Shown here piece by piece: positions 16,955 through 25,215 of a stretch of 64,000 nt of DNA. Every line of letters starts with the position of its first letter. The stretch's first letter is position 1. This DNA is from Stenotrophomonas_A sp035629025 (GTDB lineage Bacteria > Pseudomonadota > Gammaproteobacteria > Xanthomonadales > Xanthomonadaceae), in contig DASPIU010000076.1 in assembly GCA_035629025.1 (NCBI GenBank), forward strand, positions 62,001 to 126,000, read 5' to 3'. The notes beneath the pieces were generated by a model that did not search any database, was not told where the DNA came from, and was given only the letters and a program-made list of their open reading frames with translations. The translations under genes were made by a program, and so were the position numbers.

Positions 16955-17622
16955 ACGAGACCATGGAAAAAATCGGCGCGCATGAAATCGCCGCCTGGTT
17001 GCGCCGGCACCCGGCGTTCCTCAAGCAGTTCCCCGACCTGGCCCTGACCTTGGTGGTGCCGCGCGACGATGGTCCCACCGCTTCGCTGGCCAGTTACCAG
17101 CTGGAAGTGCTGCGCGACAAGAACCGCGAGCTGTCGCGGCGTCTGGGCGAGCTGGCCGGCAATGCGCAGGTCAATGAACGCCTCGCCGTGCGCACGCACC
17201 AGCTGACCCTGGCACTGATGCGCCAGGACAGCGCCGCCGACACGCTGAAGGCGATGGCGGCCTCGCTGGCCGAGGACTTCAACGGTGACCGCGTGCGCAT
17301 CCTGTTGCTGCACCCGGTGGATGGCATGCAGGCCGAGTGGCTACAGGTGTTGCCGGAAGACGACGCGCGCCTGACTCCGTTCCGCGACTGCCTGCGCGAT
17401 GGCGAGCCGATCTGTGGCCGCCTGCAGGCGGAAAAGCAGGCCGTACTCTACGGCGAGGATGCCGCCGAGGTGCAGTCCACCGCGTTGTTGCCGCTGCCCG
17501 GCGTCGGCCTGCTGGCGGTGGGCAGCCGCGATCCCAACCGCTTCTACCCGGGCATGGGCACGCTGTTCCTGCGCATGATGGGCGAGGCGCTGGTGGTGGC
17601 CTTGCAGCGCTTCTCGCGCTGA
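16951..17622 (+). CDS. DUF484 (YigA-like) GAF-fold protein
   Basis: A 223-residue protein of the DUF484 family, distantly GAF-like, found between dapF and xerC in many gammaproteobacteria (yigA in E. coli). The N-terminal IAAWLRRHPAFLKQFPDL motif is the family hallmark. A helical region (about 50-90) is followed by the GAF-like beta fold up to GLLAVGSRDPNRFYPGMGT. The function is unknown. The ATG at 16951 overlaps the dapF stop, with GAGGGGGAG upstream as ribosome binding site. xerC starts 25 bases later. Confidence 0.88.
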   Translation: MNETMEKIGAHEIAAWLRRHPAFLKQFPDLALTLVVPRDDGPTASLASYQLEVLRDKNRELSRRLGELAGNAQVNERLAVRTHQLTLALMRQDSAADTLKAMAASLAEDFNGDRVRILLLHPVDGMQAEWLQVLPEDDARLTPFRDCLRDGEPICGRLQAEKQAVLYGEDAAEVQSTALLPLPGVGLLAVGSRDPNRFYPGMGTLFLRMMGEALVVALQRFSR

Positions 17623-17647
17623 GCGCTGCGGAGCCGCGGACGCGGCC

Positions 17648-18547
17648 ATGATCGACGCCTTTCTCGCCTACCTGGAAATCGAGCGCCGCATGTCGGCGCA
17701 CACCGTCGATGCGTATCGCCGTGATCTCTCGGCACTGTCCGCCTGGGCAGTCGAGCAGGGCAGCGAAGTCGTCACGCTCGACGCCGAGCGCTTGCGCGCC
17801 TTCATCAGCGCCGAACACCGCCGCGGCTTGTCCCCCAAGAGCCTGCAACGGCGGCTGTCGGCCTGCCGCAGCTTCTACGCCTGGCTGCTGCGGCACGGCC
17901 ACATCGCCGCCTCGCCAGCGGCCAAGCTGCGTGCGCCCAAGGCGCCGCGCAAGCTGCCGCAGGTACTCGACGCCGACGAAGCCGTGCGTCTGGTCGAAGT
18001 GCCCACCGACGCGCCGTTGGGCCTGCGTGACCGCGCGCTGCTGGAACTGTTCTATTCCTCCGGCCTGCGCCTGAGCGAGCTGTGCGCGCTGCGCTGGCGC
18101 GACCTGGATGGGGACGCCGGTCTGGTCACCGTGCTCGGCAAGGGTGGCAAGCAGCGCCGCGTGCCGGTGGGTTCGCATGCACGCCGCGCGCTGGCCGAAT
18201 GGCGTGGCGAAAGCCGCCCGGCCGACGGCACGGCGATGGTCTTTCCCGGGCGCAATGGCGCGCAGATTTCCGCGCGCGCGGTGCAGATCCGGATCAAGCA
18301 GCTGGCCCTGCGCCAGGGCCTGTTCAAGCACGTGCATCCGCACATGCTGCGTCACAGTTTCGCCAGCCACATCCTCGAATCCTCCGGCGACCTGCGCGGC
18401 GTGCAGGAACTGCTCGGGCATTCGGATATCGCCACCACGCAGATCTACACCCACCTGGATTTCCAGCACCTGGCCAAGGTCTACGATGCCGCGCATCCGC
18501 GCGCGCGCCGGCGCAAGAACGCCAGCCCGGAAACGGACAACAGCTGA
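17648..18547 (+). CDS. xerC: Tyrosine recombinase XerC
   Basis: A site-specific recombinase of 299 residues that, with XerD, resolves chromosome dimers at dif. An N-terminal SAM-like core-binding domain occupies about 1-85, followed by the catalytic domain. The active-site set is complete: Arg141, Lys165, His232, Arg235, His258 and Tyr267 (in TTQIYTHL). It is a chromosomal housekeeping recombinase and not an element integrase, as shown by its position in the lptM-dapF-DUF484-xerC operon. The gene is followed at once by the convergent globin gene. Confidence 0.95.
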   Translation: MIDAFLAYLEIERRMSAHTVDAYRRDLSALSAWAVEQGSEVVTLDAERLRAFISAEHRRGLSPKSLQRRLSACRSFYAWLLRHGHIAASPAAKLRAPKAPRKLPQVLDADEAVRLVEVPTDAPLGLRDRALLELFYSSGLRLSELCALRWRDLDGDAGLVTVLGKGGKQRRVPVGSHARRALAEWRGESRPADGTAMVFPGRNGAQISARAVQIRIKQLALRQGLFKHVHPHMLRHSFASHILESSGDLRGVQELLGHSDIATTQIYTHLDFQHLAKVYDAAHPRARRRKNASPETDNS

Positions 18548-18548
18548 T

Positions 18549-18992
18549 TCAGCGCTTGCCGGGCAGCGGCAGCGGCAACGGCACCAGGCCGGCGCCATCG
18601 CGGCCTTCGTACTGGTAGCGCTGCCAGAAGCGGTTGGCGATCTGCGCAGCACGCGCATCGGCCAGTTGCTGCATCGCCGGGTTGCCCAACGCCGCGGTGG
18701 TCTGCGCGAACAACGTCAGCCAGCGTCGGAACAGCGTCTCGCTCAGGCCGGGCAGGGCCATGTGCGTGCCCATCGGCGCGCCGCTGTAGCGTTGCGTGCC
18801 GCGCAGCAACGAGGACCAGAAGTCGACCAGCCGCTGCATGTGCAGCGGCCAGTCCTGCACGTGCTGCTCGAACACCGGCCCAAGCAAGGGGTCGCGGCGC
18901 ACCGCGCCGTAGAAGTCATGCACCAGGCGTTCGACTTCGGCTTCGGTGCAGCACGGCGGTGGACGCTGGGGGAGGGGAGAGGGCTGGGTCAT
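18549..18992 (-). CDS. Group III truncated hemoglobin
   Basis: A small heme protein of 147 residues. The family pattern is visible: VHDFYGAVRRDPLLGPVFEQ, then DWPLHMQRLVDFWSSLL (B and E helix region), YSGAPMGTHMAL and FRRWLTLFAQT, which holds the G/H helices. Group III globins bind oxygen or nitric oxide and are proposed to act in oxygen handling or NO detoxification. The start at 18992 gives normal length with a short Pro-rich head. A longer frame upstream to 19190 lacks globin sequence. It is convergent with xerC, with one base between stops. Confidence 0.9.
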   Translation of the reverse strand: MTQPSPLPQRPPPCCTEAEVERLVHDFYGAVRRDPLLGPVFEQHVQDWPLHMQRLVDFWSSLLRGTQRYSGAPMGTHMALPGLSETLFRRWLTLFAQTTAALGNPAMQQLADARAAQIANRFWQRYQYEGRDGAGLVPLPLPLPGKR

Positions 18993-19156
18993 GGGGGTAC
19001 CTGCGGCGCCATTGTCCTCCACTTCGCGCATGGCGTAAGTGCTGCGTTCGCTGCTGCGGCAATCGGTCGCGCCACCCGCGCAGCGCTGTCCGAATCCGGC
19101 GAGCGCGGCGCACGCTCGCGGCTGATCCTGCACGCCTCTCCACACAGGTGACCCCC

Positions 19157-19630
19157 ATGGCCTCCTTCCAGCTTTCCGGAATCGACCCACGCCCGCTGCA
19201 ACCGCTGTTTGACCTCGATGCCGCCGCGCTGGCCGCGCACGGCGCGGTGCGCTGCATTGCCAGCAGCGACCATGGCTTTCCGTGCCGGGTCAGCCTGCGC
19301 GATGCCGCGGTCGGCGAGGAATTGCTGCTGCTGCCCTACTGGCACCAGCCGGCTGCCTCGCCGTACCGCGCCAGCGGCCCGGTGTTCGTGCGCCGCGATG
19401 CCGTAGCGGCACGCCTGGCGGTGGATGAAGTGCCCGACTATGTGCGCCGCCGCCTGATCTCGCTGCGCGCCTACAACCATGGCGACCGCATTGCCACGGC
19501 CGAAGTCCTGCCCGGCACCGAGGTGGCAGGTTGGCTGCAGGCGCAACTGGGCGACCGCCACATCGCCTATGTGCATCTGCACAACGCCCGTTACGGCTGC
19601 TATTCCTGCCGCGCCGACCGCGTCGCCTGA
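19157..19630 (+). CDS. DUF1203 family protein
   Basis: A cytosolic protein of 157 residues matching the DUF1203 family. Recognisable segments are an early CIASSDHGFPCRVSLRDA, ELLLLPYWHQ, SPYRASGPVFVR and the Cys-Tyr rich end HLHNARYGCYSCRADRV. Function is unknown. The ATG at 19157 follows AGGTGA at a suitable distance. It is followed after 72 bases by hslV and may share its transcript; the gap includes the hairpin GGGCGG-CTTGAA-CCGCCC. Confidence 0.85.
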   Translation: MASFQLSGIDPRPLQPLFDLDAAALAAHGAVRCIASSDHGFPCRVSLRDAAVGEELLLLPYWHQPAASPYRASGPVFVRRDAVAARLAVDEVPDYVRRRLISLRAYNHGDRIATAEVLPGTEVAGWLQAQLGDRHIAYVHLHNARYGCYSCRADRVA

Positions 19631-19702
19631 ATGCTGCCCCGCGCGGGCGGCTTGAACCGCCCGCTGCCGTCCCCACCTCCGGAAAGTCCCCCGGAGGCCG
19701 CA

Positions 19703-20254
19703 ATGGACCCCAGCCAGAATCCCAACACCTTCCACGCCACCACCATCATCTCCGTGCGTCGCAATGGCCATGTCGCCGTGGCCGGCGATGGTCAGGTCAC
19801 TCTTGGCCACACCGTGATGAAGGGCAATGCCCGCAAGGTCCGGCGCCTGGGCCGCGAAGGCCAGGTGCTCGCCGGTTTTGCCGGCGCTGCCGCCGATGCA
19901 TTCACCCTGTTTGAATTGTTCGAGGCCAAGCTGGAAAAGCATGGTCAGCTGACCCGCGCCGCGGTCGAACTGGCCAAGGACTGGCGCACCGAACGCCGCC
20001 TCGGCAAGCTCGAAGCGCTGCTGGCCGTCGCCGATCGCGAGACCTCGCTGGTCATCAGCGGCACGGGCGATGTCATCGAACCGGAAGACGGCATCATCGC
20101 CATCGGCTCCGGCGGCTCGTATGCCCTGTCCGCGGCCCGCGCCCTGCTCGCGCACACCGAACTGGACGCCCGCACGATCGCCACCGAGGCGATCAACATT
20201 GCTGGCGACATCTGTATCTATACCAATCGCAATGTGGTGGTCGAAGAGCTGTGA
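19703..20254 (+). CDS. hslV: ATP-dependent protease HslV peptidase subunit
   Basis: The proteolytic subunit (183 residues) of the HslUV protease, a dodecamer of N-terminal-threonine peptidases. Twelve residues precede the catalytic Thr13 in HATTIISVRR, so a short propeptide must be removed, as in Xanthomonas HslV. GDGQVTLG and GSGGSYALSAARALL are family motifs. CCGGAGG lies six bases before the ATG. hslU follows, but a 106-base gap filled by an inverted GGGAATCGGGAAT repeat separates them. Confidence 0.97.
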   Translation: MDPSQNPNTFHATTIISVRRNGHVAVAGDGQVTLGHTVMKGNARKVRRLGREGQVLAGFAGAAADAFTLFELFEAKLEKHGQLTRAAVELAKDWRTERRLGKLEALLAVADRETSLVISGTGDVIEPEDGIIAIGSGGSYALSAARALLAHTELDARTIATEAINIAGDICIYTNRNVVVEEL

Positions 20255-20360
20255 ATCGGGAATCGGGAATGGGGAATCGCGTGAGCACCCCGCCCCTTCC
20301 GGTTTCCTGCACAGCCGATAGCCCGCCGTTCCCATTCCCCATTCTCCATTCCCGATTCCC
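20253..20360. repeat. GGGAATCGGGAATGG inverted repeat between hslV and hslU
   Basis: The left arm (20253-20280) carries GAATCGGGAATCGGGAATGG, then GGAATCGC. The right arm (20329-20360) is the complement type, CCATTCCCCATTCTCCATTC followed by CCGATTCCC. The right arm ends directly at the hslU ATG and replaces any ribosome binding site. The same repeat type occurs at 36179-36312 between mreB and mreC. Confidence 0.8.
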
Positions 20361-21725
20361 ATGAGCGAAGCGAACCCCACCATGACCCCGCGCGAAATCG
20401 TGCAGGAGCTGGACCGCCACATCGTCGGCCAGCATGACGCCAAGCGCGCGGTGGCCATCGCGCTGCGCAACCGCTGGCGGCGCATGCAGCTGCCCGAGGC
20501 GCTGCGCAATGAGGTGATGCCCAAGAACATCCTGATGATCGGGCCGACCGGCGTCGGCAAGACCGAGATCGCGCGGCGCCTGGCGACGCTGGCCAATGCG
20601 CCGTTCGTCAAGGTCGAGGCCACGCGCTTCACCGAGGTCGGCTACGTCGGCAAGGACGTGGAGCAGATCGTGCGCGACCTGGCCGACACCGCGGTCAAGC
20701 TGTATCGCGAGCAGGCCAAGGTGCGCGTGCGCACCCAGGCCGAGGAACGCGCCGAGGACCGCATCATCGATGCCTTGCTGCCGCGCCGTGCCGGCGGGAT
20801 CGGTTTCGATCCGGACGCGGCGCGGCACGAGCCCTCCGCGCAGGATGGCGAAACCCGGATCAAGTTCCGGCGCATGCTGCGCGCCGGTGAGCTCGACGAC
20901 CGCGAGATCGAACTGGAAGTGGCGGTCAACGCCAGCCTGGACATCATGACCCCGCCGGGCATGGAGGAAATGGGCCAGCAACTGCGACAGATGTTCTCCA
21001 ACCTGGGCGGCGGCAAGTCGCAGACGCGCAAGCTCACGATCAAGGCGGCACGGCCGCTGCTGATCGAGGAAGAGGCGGGCAGGCTGGTCAACGAGGAAGA
21101 AATCCGCGCCGCGGCGATCGAAGCCTGCGAACAGCACGGCATCGTGTTCATTGACGAGATCGACAAGGTCGCCAAGCGCAGCGAGGCCGGATCTTCCGGC
21201 GGCGATGTATCGCGCGAAGGCGTGCAGCGCGACCTGCTGCCGCTGGTGGAAGGCTCCAATGTCTCGACCAAGTACGGCACGGTCAAGACCGACCACATCC
21301 TGTTCATTGCCTCCGGCGCCTTCCACCTGGCCAAGCCCAGCGACCTGATCCCGGAGCTGCAGGGCCGCTTCCCGATCCGCGTGGAGCTGGGTGCGCTGAC
21401 CAAGGAAGACTTCGTCCGCATCCTCACCGAGCCCAAGGCGGCGCTGACCAAGCAGTACGTGGCGCTGCTGGAAACCGAGGGCGTCAAGCTTGCCTTTGCC
21501 GATGATGCGGTGGACCGCCTGGCCGAGATCGCCTTCCTGGTCAATGAGCGGCAGGAGAACATCGGTGCGCGGCGTCTGCACACCGTGCTTGAGCGCCTGC
21601 TCGATACCTTGAGCTACGAAGCGCCGGATCGCGACGGCCAGAGCGTGAACATCGACCGCGCCTACGTCGACGCGCATCTGGGCGAGCTGGTGCAGGACCC
21701 GGACCTGAGCCGCTACATTCTGTGA
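20361..21725 (+). CDS. hslU: ATP-dependent protease ATPase subunit HslU
   Basis: The AAA+ unfoldase of the HslUV protease, 454 residues. Walker A is GPTGVGKTE and Walker B is IVFIDEIDK. The intermediate domain lies between about 110 and 235, and the C-terminal tail ends LSRYIL, the segment that docks into HslV. TPREIVQELDRHIVGQ is the family N terminus. The ATG at 20361 abuts an AT-rich repeat arm without a Shine-Dalgarno sequence. A rho-independent hairpin follows at 21754. Confidence 0.97.
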   Translation: MSEANPTMTPREIVQELDRHIVGQHDAKRAVAIALRNRWRRMQLPEALRNEVMPKNILMIGPTGVGKTEIARRLATLANAPFVKVEATRFTEVGYVGKDVEQIVRDLADTAVKLYREQAKVRVRTQAEERAEDRIIDALLPRRAGGIGFDPDAARHEPSAQDGETRIKFRRMLRAGELDDREIELEVAVNASLDIMTPPGMEEMGQQLRQMFSNLGGGKSQTRKLTIKAARPLLIEEEAGRLVNEEEIRAAAIEACEQHGIVFIDEIDKVAKRSEAGSSGGDVSREGVQRDLLPLVEGSNVSTKYGTVKTDHILFIASGAFHLAKPSDLIPELQGRFPIRVELGALTKEDFVRILTEPKAALTKQYVALLETEGVKLAFADDAVDRLAEIAFLVNERQENIGARRLHTVLERLLDTLSYEAPDRDGQSVNIDRAYVDAHLGELVQDPDLSRYIL

Positions 21726-21753
21726 GGGCTCGCCCAACCTGATGGATCGGCAC

Positions 21754-21782
21754 GAGGCCCGCGCAAGCGGGCCTCTGTCTTG
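21754..21782 (+). terminator. Rho-independent terminator after hslU
   Basis: GAGGCCCGC-GCAA-GCGGGCCTC forms a perfect 9-bp stem followed by TGTCTT. It ends the hslVU transcript 29 bases after the hslU stop. Confidence 0.75.
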
Positions 21783-21867
21783 CTGGCCCGCGACCGGCAG
21801 CGCCCACGCAGGCGGACGCCTGCGTTAGCATCGCCGCTGCCTCGCCAAAGCCCAGCGCCGCCACCGG

Positions 21868-23406
21868 ATGACCGCGCACTACCGCCTGCTTGACCTGGAC
21901 ATCGACCTGCTCCGCCAGCGCGTCAGCCGTGCCGGCCAGACATTGGATGTAGCCGGCCTGAGCTTCCAGCTGCTGGCCTATCTGCTCGCCCAGGGCCAGC
22001 GCGTTGTCAGCGTGGATGAACTGATCAACGCGGTATGGGCGCCGGCCGTCGTTGGCGAGGAAGCAGTGACCCAGCGCATCAAGCTGTTGCGTCAGGCGCT
22101 GGGCGATGACGCGCGGCGGCCGCGCTACCTGCGTTCAGTGCGCGGGCAGGGCTATCAGCTCATAGAACCGCCGCAAGCGCTGGAATCGCCGGCGCCGATC
22201 ACCGCGCACAAGCCATCGCGCAGGTGGCTCGCCGCAGCGGCCGCAGTGGCGGTGATCGTCGTGATCGCCGGCAGTGTCGCCCTGCTCTGGCACCGTACGC
22301 GCAGCCCCAGGATCTCACCCTTGCTGGAACGCGCGGCCTATTACGCCGGCATCGGCCAGGCCGACAACAACGAACGTGCCATCGTGCTGTACCGCCAGGC
22401 CCTGGCCGAAGCGCCGGATTCGCCCGTGGCGCTGGTCGGCCTGGCACGCGCACTCAGTGCTCGTACCTGCCTGTACAACGGCGATGCCAGTCATGCCGAA
22501 GCCGGCGCCGCACTGGCCCGGCGCGTGCTGCAACACGACGAGGACAACGCGCGCGCCTGGGCCGCGCAAGCCTATGCTTACGACTGCCTGGGCGACATGC
22601 GCCAGGCCGTGGCCGGCTACGAAGCCGCGTTGCGCCTGGATGCAGACGACGACAAGAGCCGTGGCTCGCTTGCCTACCTGTACCAGGAGCAAGGGCGGCT
22701 GGCCGAAGCGCTGCATGGCAACTTCAGCCTGCGCCAGCCCGAGCGCGTGCGCTTCCGCGACGTGCAGGTGGCGCGCGAGCTGGAGCTGCTCGGCTTCAGC
22801 GCCGCCGCCGAGCGCCGCCATCGCGCCAACTTCGAGCTGTTCCCGGACAACGTGTTTGCCAATATCGCCTGGCCGCAGTTCCTGTTCGCCCAGGGCCGCA
22901 CTGATGAGGCCGCGGCTGCGTTGAAGCAGGCCATGGCGCGCGGCACGCCGCATCCGGCGCTGTGGCGGCTGCAGGGCGAACTGGCCCTGCTGGCCGGGGA
23001 CCGCGCCGCCGCCGCGCAGGCGTTTGCCGAAGGCCAGCGCTTGCGCCCGCATCAGTCGATGCCGGCGACGCTGGCCGGCCTGTATGCCGAAGCGCCACCG
23101 GGTCCGGCCTGGCTGCAGGCGCGCCTGCAACGACTGCAAGGCGACACCCTGGGCTGGCCGGACGCGGCCTTGGAAATGGCTCTGCTTGAACAACAGCGCG
23201 GCGACCACGCGGCGGCATTGCAGGCGTTGCAGGCGGCGGTGTCCGCCGGCTTTCGCGACCGCGGCTGGCTGGTGGCCACGCCGCTGTTTGCCGGCGTACG
23301 CCAGGCGCCGGGTTTTGCGGCGCTGCTGGCGCGCATCGATCGCGACATTGCCGCGCAACGCGCCCAGGTCATGCAGGCCGACTGGCGCCCGCATGACCTG
23401 GATTGA
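21868..23406 (+). CDS. Membrane-bound winged-helix/TPR transcriptional regulator (CadC/ToxR-like)
   Basis: A 512-residue one-protein sensor regulator. Residues 1-98 form an OmpR-type winged helix (DELINAVWAP, then TQRIKLLRQALGDDARRPRY and GQGYQLI). One membrane helix lies at about 120-141. The C-terminal region holds TPR-like helical repeats (about 150-470), presumably in the periplasm, which would sense a protein or small ligand. This architecture matches xanthomonad CadC-like regulators. No adjacent target is obvious: hslU is upstream and a serine hydrolase is convergent downstream. Start at the ATG 21868, without a strong ribosome binding site. Confidence 0.85.
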   Translation: MTAHYRLLDLDIDLLRQRVSRAGQTLDVAGLSFQLLAYLLAQGQRVVSVDELINAVWAPAVVGEEAVTQRIKLLRQALGDDARRPRYLRSVRGQGYQLIEPPQALESPAPITAHKPSRRWLAAAAAVAVIVVIAGSVALLWHRTRSPRISPLLERAAYYAGIGQADNNERAIVLYRQALAEAPDSPVALVGLARALSARTCLYNGDASHAEAGAALARRVLQHDEDNARAWAAQAYAYDCLGDMRQAVAGYEAALRLDADDDKSRGSLAYLYQEQGRLAEALHGNFSLRQPERVRFRDVQVARELELLGFSAAAERRHRANFELFPDNVFANIAWPQFLFAQGRTDEAAAALKQAMARGTPHPALWRLQGELALLAGDRAAAAQAFAEGQRLRPHQSMPATLAGLYAEAPPGPAWLQARLQRLQGDTLGWPDAALEMALLEQQRGDHAAALQALQAAVSAGFRDRGWLVATPLFAGVRQAPGFAALLARIDRDIAAQRAQVMQADWRPHDLD

Positions 23407-23433
23407 CGCCAGCACTGCGCGTGGCGCCCAGCC

Positions 23434-24534
23434 TCAGCGCAACGCAGCCAGGATGTAATCGCGAAACACCTGCCGCGACTGCGGATGGGCGAAGCTGCGG
23501 TTGTAGGCATTGGTGGTGACCACCGCCACCAGCTGCCGCTCCGGCCAGGCGAACACGTAGTTGCCGCCGTTGCCGGACATCGCCCACACCGCCACCTCGC
23601 GGCCGTCGACCTGGAAGCGCAGGCGCCACCATTGATAGCCGTAGTCGGCGTCATCGGCGGCCTGCGCCTGCACCGTGGTCATCGCGCGCACATAGTCCGC
23701 CGATACCACCTGGCGCCCGCGCCAGCGCCCGTGATCGACCACCAGCTGGCCGAACTTGGCCAGGTCGCGGGTGCGGTAGCGCGTGCCGCCGCCGCCCATG
23801 CCGATGCCATCGGGCGAGACGTTCCAATGGCTGCGTGCGATGTCCAGCGGTCGCTCCAGGGCCTGCTCGGCAAACCGGGGCAGGGGCTGGCCGGTGGCGC
23901 GCTCGACCATCGCCCCGGCGACGAAGCTGGCGGCGGTGCAATAGGCGAAGGCGCGGCCGTGCGGGCTGTCCTGCGGCCGCGTCATCCACGGCGCGAAACC
24001 CTTGACCGGCAGCGCCAGAGCGAAATCCAGCCAGTGCTCGGTCACGTACATGCGCTCTTCGTTGCCAGTGGAGAACGGGTTTTCGTCATCGCATTCCCAC
24101 AGCGTGCTCATGGTCAGCAGGTCGGCCAGGGTCATGGCGCGCAGACGCGGGTCCACCACATGCGTGGCGGTGAACTCGGGGAAGCGATCGTAGACGCGGT
24201 CCTCGACCCCGCCGAGCCGGCCGCGGTCAATGGCAATCCCGGCCAGCAGCGCGGTGACGCTCTTGGTCGCCGAGCGCACGTCGCGCAAGGTCTCGGCATC
24301 ACCGTCGAAGTAGTGCTCGTACACCGGCCGGCCCGCGTGCACGACCATGACACTGGTGATCTGCTTCAGGCTGCCGTCGGCGACCTTGGCTTCGATCGTC
24401 CGCAGGCGTTGCAGGTCCAGCGCGGGATCGGCGGCCGCGGCCGGCCAGCCGTCGGCGGCGACGGCTGCGGCGTGGCCGGGAAGGCAGGGCAGGCACAAAG
24501 CGAAGGCGATGAGGCAGGCAGGGATTCGGGACAT
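23434..24534 (-). CDS. Exported beta-lactamase-family serine hydrolase
   Basis: A periplasmic or secreted hydrolase of 366 residues in the class C beta-lactamase/esterase superfamily (PF00144). A signal peptide ends near PGHAAA. The SxxK motif is Ser88-Ala-Thr-Lys91, the Tyr motif is FAYCTAAS and the third motif is SGNGGN in place of the KTG of true beta-lactamases. HAGRPVYEHYFDGD and TLADLLTMSTLWEC are typical of the EstB/6-aminohexanoate-hydrolase-like branch. The substrate is unknown; resistance to beta-lactams should not be assumed. Confidence 0.87.
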   Translation of the reverse strand: MSRIPACLIAFALCLPCLPGHAAAVAADGWPAAAADPALDLQRLRTIEAKVADGSLKQITSVMVVHAGRPVYEHYFDGDAETLRDVRSATKSVTALLAGIAIDRGRLGGVEDRVYDRFPEFTATHVVDPRLRAMTLADLLTMSTLWECDDENPFSTGNEERMYVTEHWLDFALALPVKGFAPWMTRPQDSPHGRAFAYCTAASFVAGAMVERATGQPLPRFAEQALERPLDIARSHWNVSPDGIGMGGGGTRYRTRDLAKFGQLVVDHGRWRGRQVVSADYVRAMTTVQAQAADDADYGYQWWRLRFQVDGREVAVWAMSGNGGNYVFAWPERQLVAVVTTNAYNRSFAHPQSRQVFRDYILAALR

Positions 24535-24634
24535 GATGGCTCCGGATGGATGGGAGCCGTGATTGCGCCGCGGCCGGCGCTGAAGTGCCTGACAGGCCGG
24601 TGAAGAATTCTGAAGGCCCCGCCACGCCTGGGTT

Positions 24635-25051
24635 TCAGCGTATCCGGCGGCCGCGCAGTTCCAGCGTGTAGCGGTGGATCAGCTCCAGATGCATCGCCAT
24701 GTAGGCCTCGTCGGTAAAGGCCTGGGCCATCGGCGAGCGCGCGGCGGCGCGCGCCGCTTCGGCCTGGCCGTGTTCCCAGTCGGCGTCGCGCACGGCCAGG
24801 TCGGCCATCACCGTCACCTGCTCCGGCTGCACTTCGACATGGCCGCCGGAGACATACACCTCCAGCGGCTCGCCTTGCGCGGGCACGATGCGCAGCATGC
24901 CGTCGCGCAGCGTGGTCAGCAGCGGCGTATGCCCGGCCAGCACGCCGAAGCGGCCGGCACTGCCGGGCAGGTCGACTTCGCGGATTTCACCTGCCCAGAT
25001 CGAACCGGACAGGCTCACCACTTCCAGCTGCAAGGTGTGCGCGGCCATCAT
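24635..25051 (-). CDS. Orphan F1-type ATP synthase epsilon-subunit-like protein
   Basis: A 138-residue protein with the beta-sandwich of F-type ATPase epsilon subunits. LQLEVVSLSGSIWAGEI is followed by GRFGVLAGHTPLLTTLRDG and VSGGHVEVQPEQVTVMAD, all at family positions. The C-terminal helical hairpin is present in length but unlike the usual epsilon sequence; it ends YTLELRGRRIR. No other ATP synthase gene is nearby, and the neighbours are a serine hydrolase and a cytosine deaminase. It may be a duplicate with a regulatory role or a relic. The start is ambiguous between 25051 and 25048, with no clear ribosome binding site. An upstream open extension lacks family sequence. Confidence 0.75.
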   Translation of the reverse strand: MMAAHTLQLEVVSLSGSIWAGEIREVDLPGSAGRFGVLAGHTPLLTTLRDGMLRIVPAQGEPLEVYVSGGHVEVQPEQVTVMADLAVRDADWEHGQAEAARAAARSPMAQAFTDEAYMAMHLELIHRYTLELRGRRIR

Positions 25052-25215
25052 CGACGCGCACCCGCCGCGCGGCCGCCGCAGAGCGGCCAGAAGGGGTTGG
25101 GCGATGCTCGGCTGTACGGCATGGCGGCCTCGTCCGCGTAACAACGCGGACAGTATCGGGGCCCCCGGGGTGGGGCCGGTGTCAACGCTGCGCCGACGCC
25201 ACGCCGCGCCCCGGC

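Noticed and set aside
17648..18547. Tyrosine recombinase as a sign of an integrated element
   Set aside because: Operon context (lptM-dapF-DUF484-xerC) and sequence identify it as housekeeping XerC; no attachment-site repeats or cargo genes are present.
23434..24534. Class C beta-lactamase (AmpC) resistance gene
   Set aside because: The SxxK motif is present but the KTG motif is replaced by SGNGG and the Tyr motif is YCT, which fits the broader esterase/hydrolase branch rather than AmpC.
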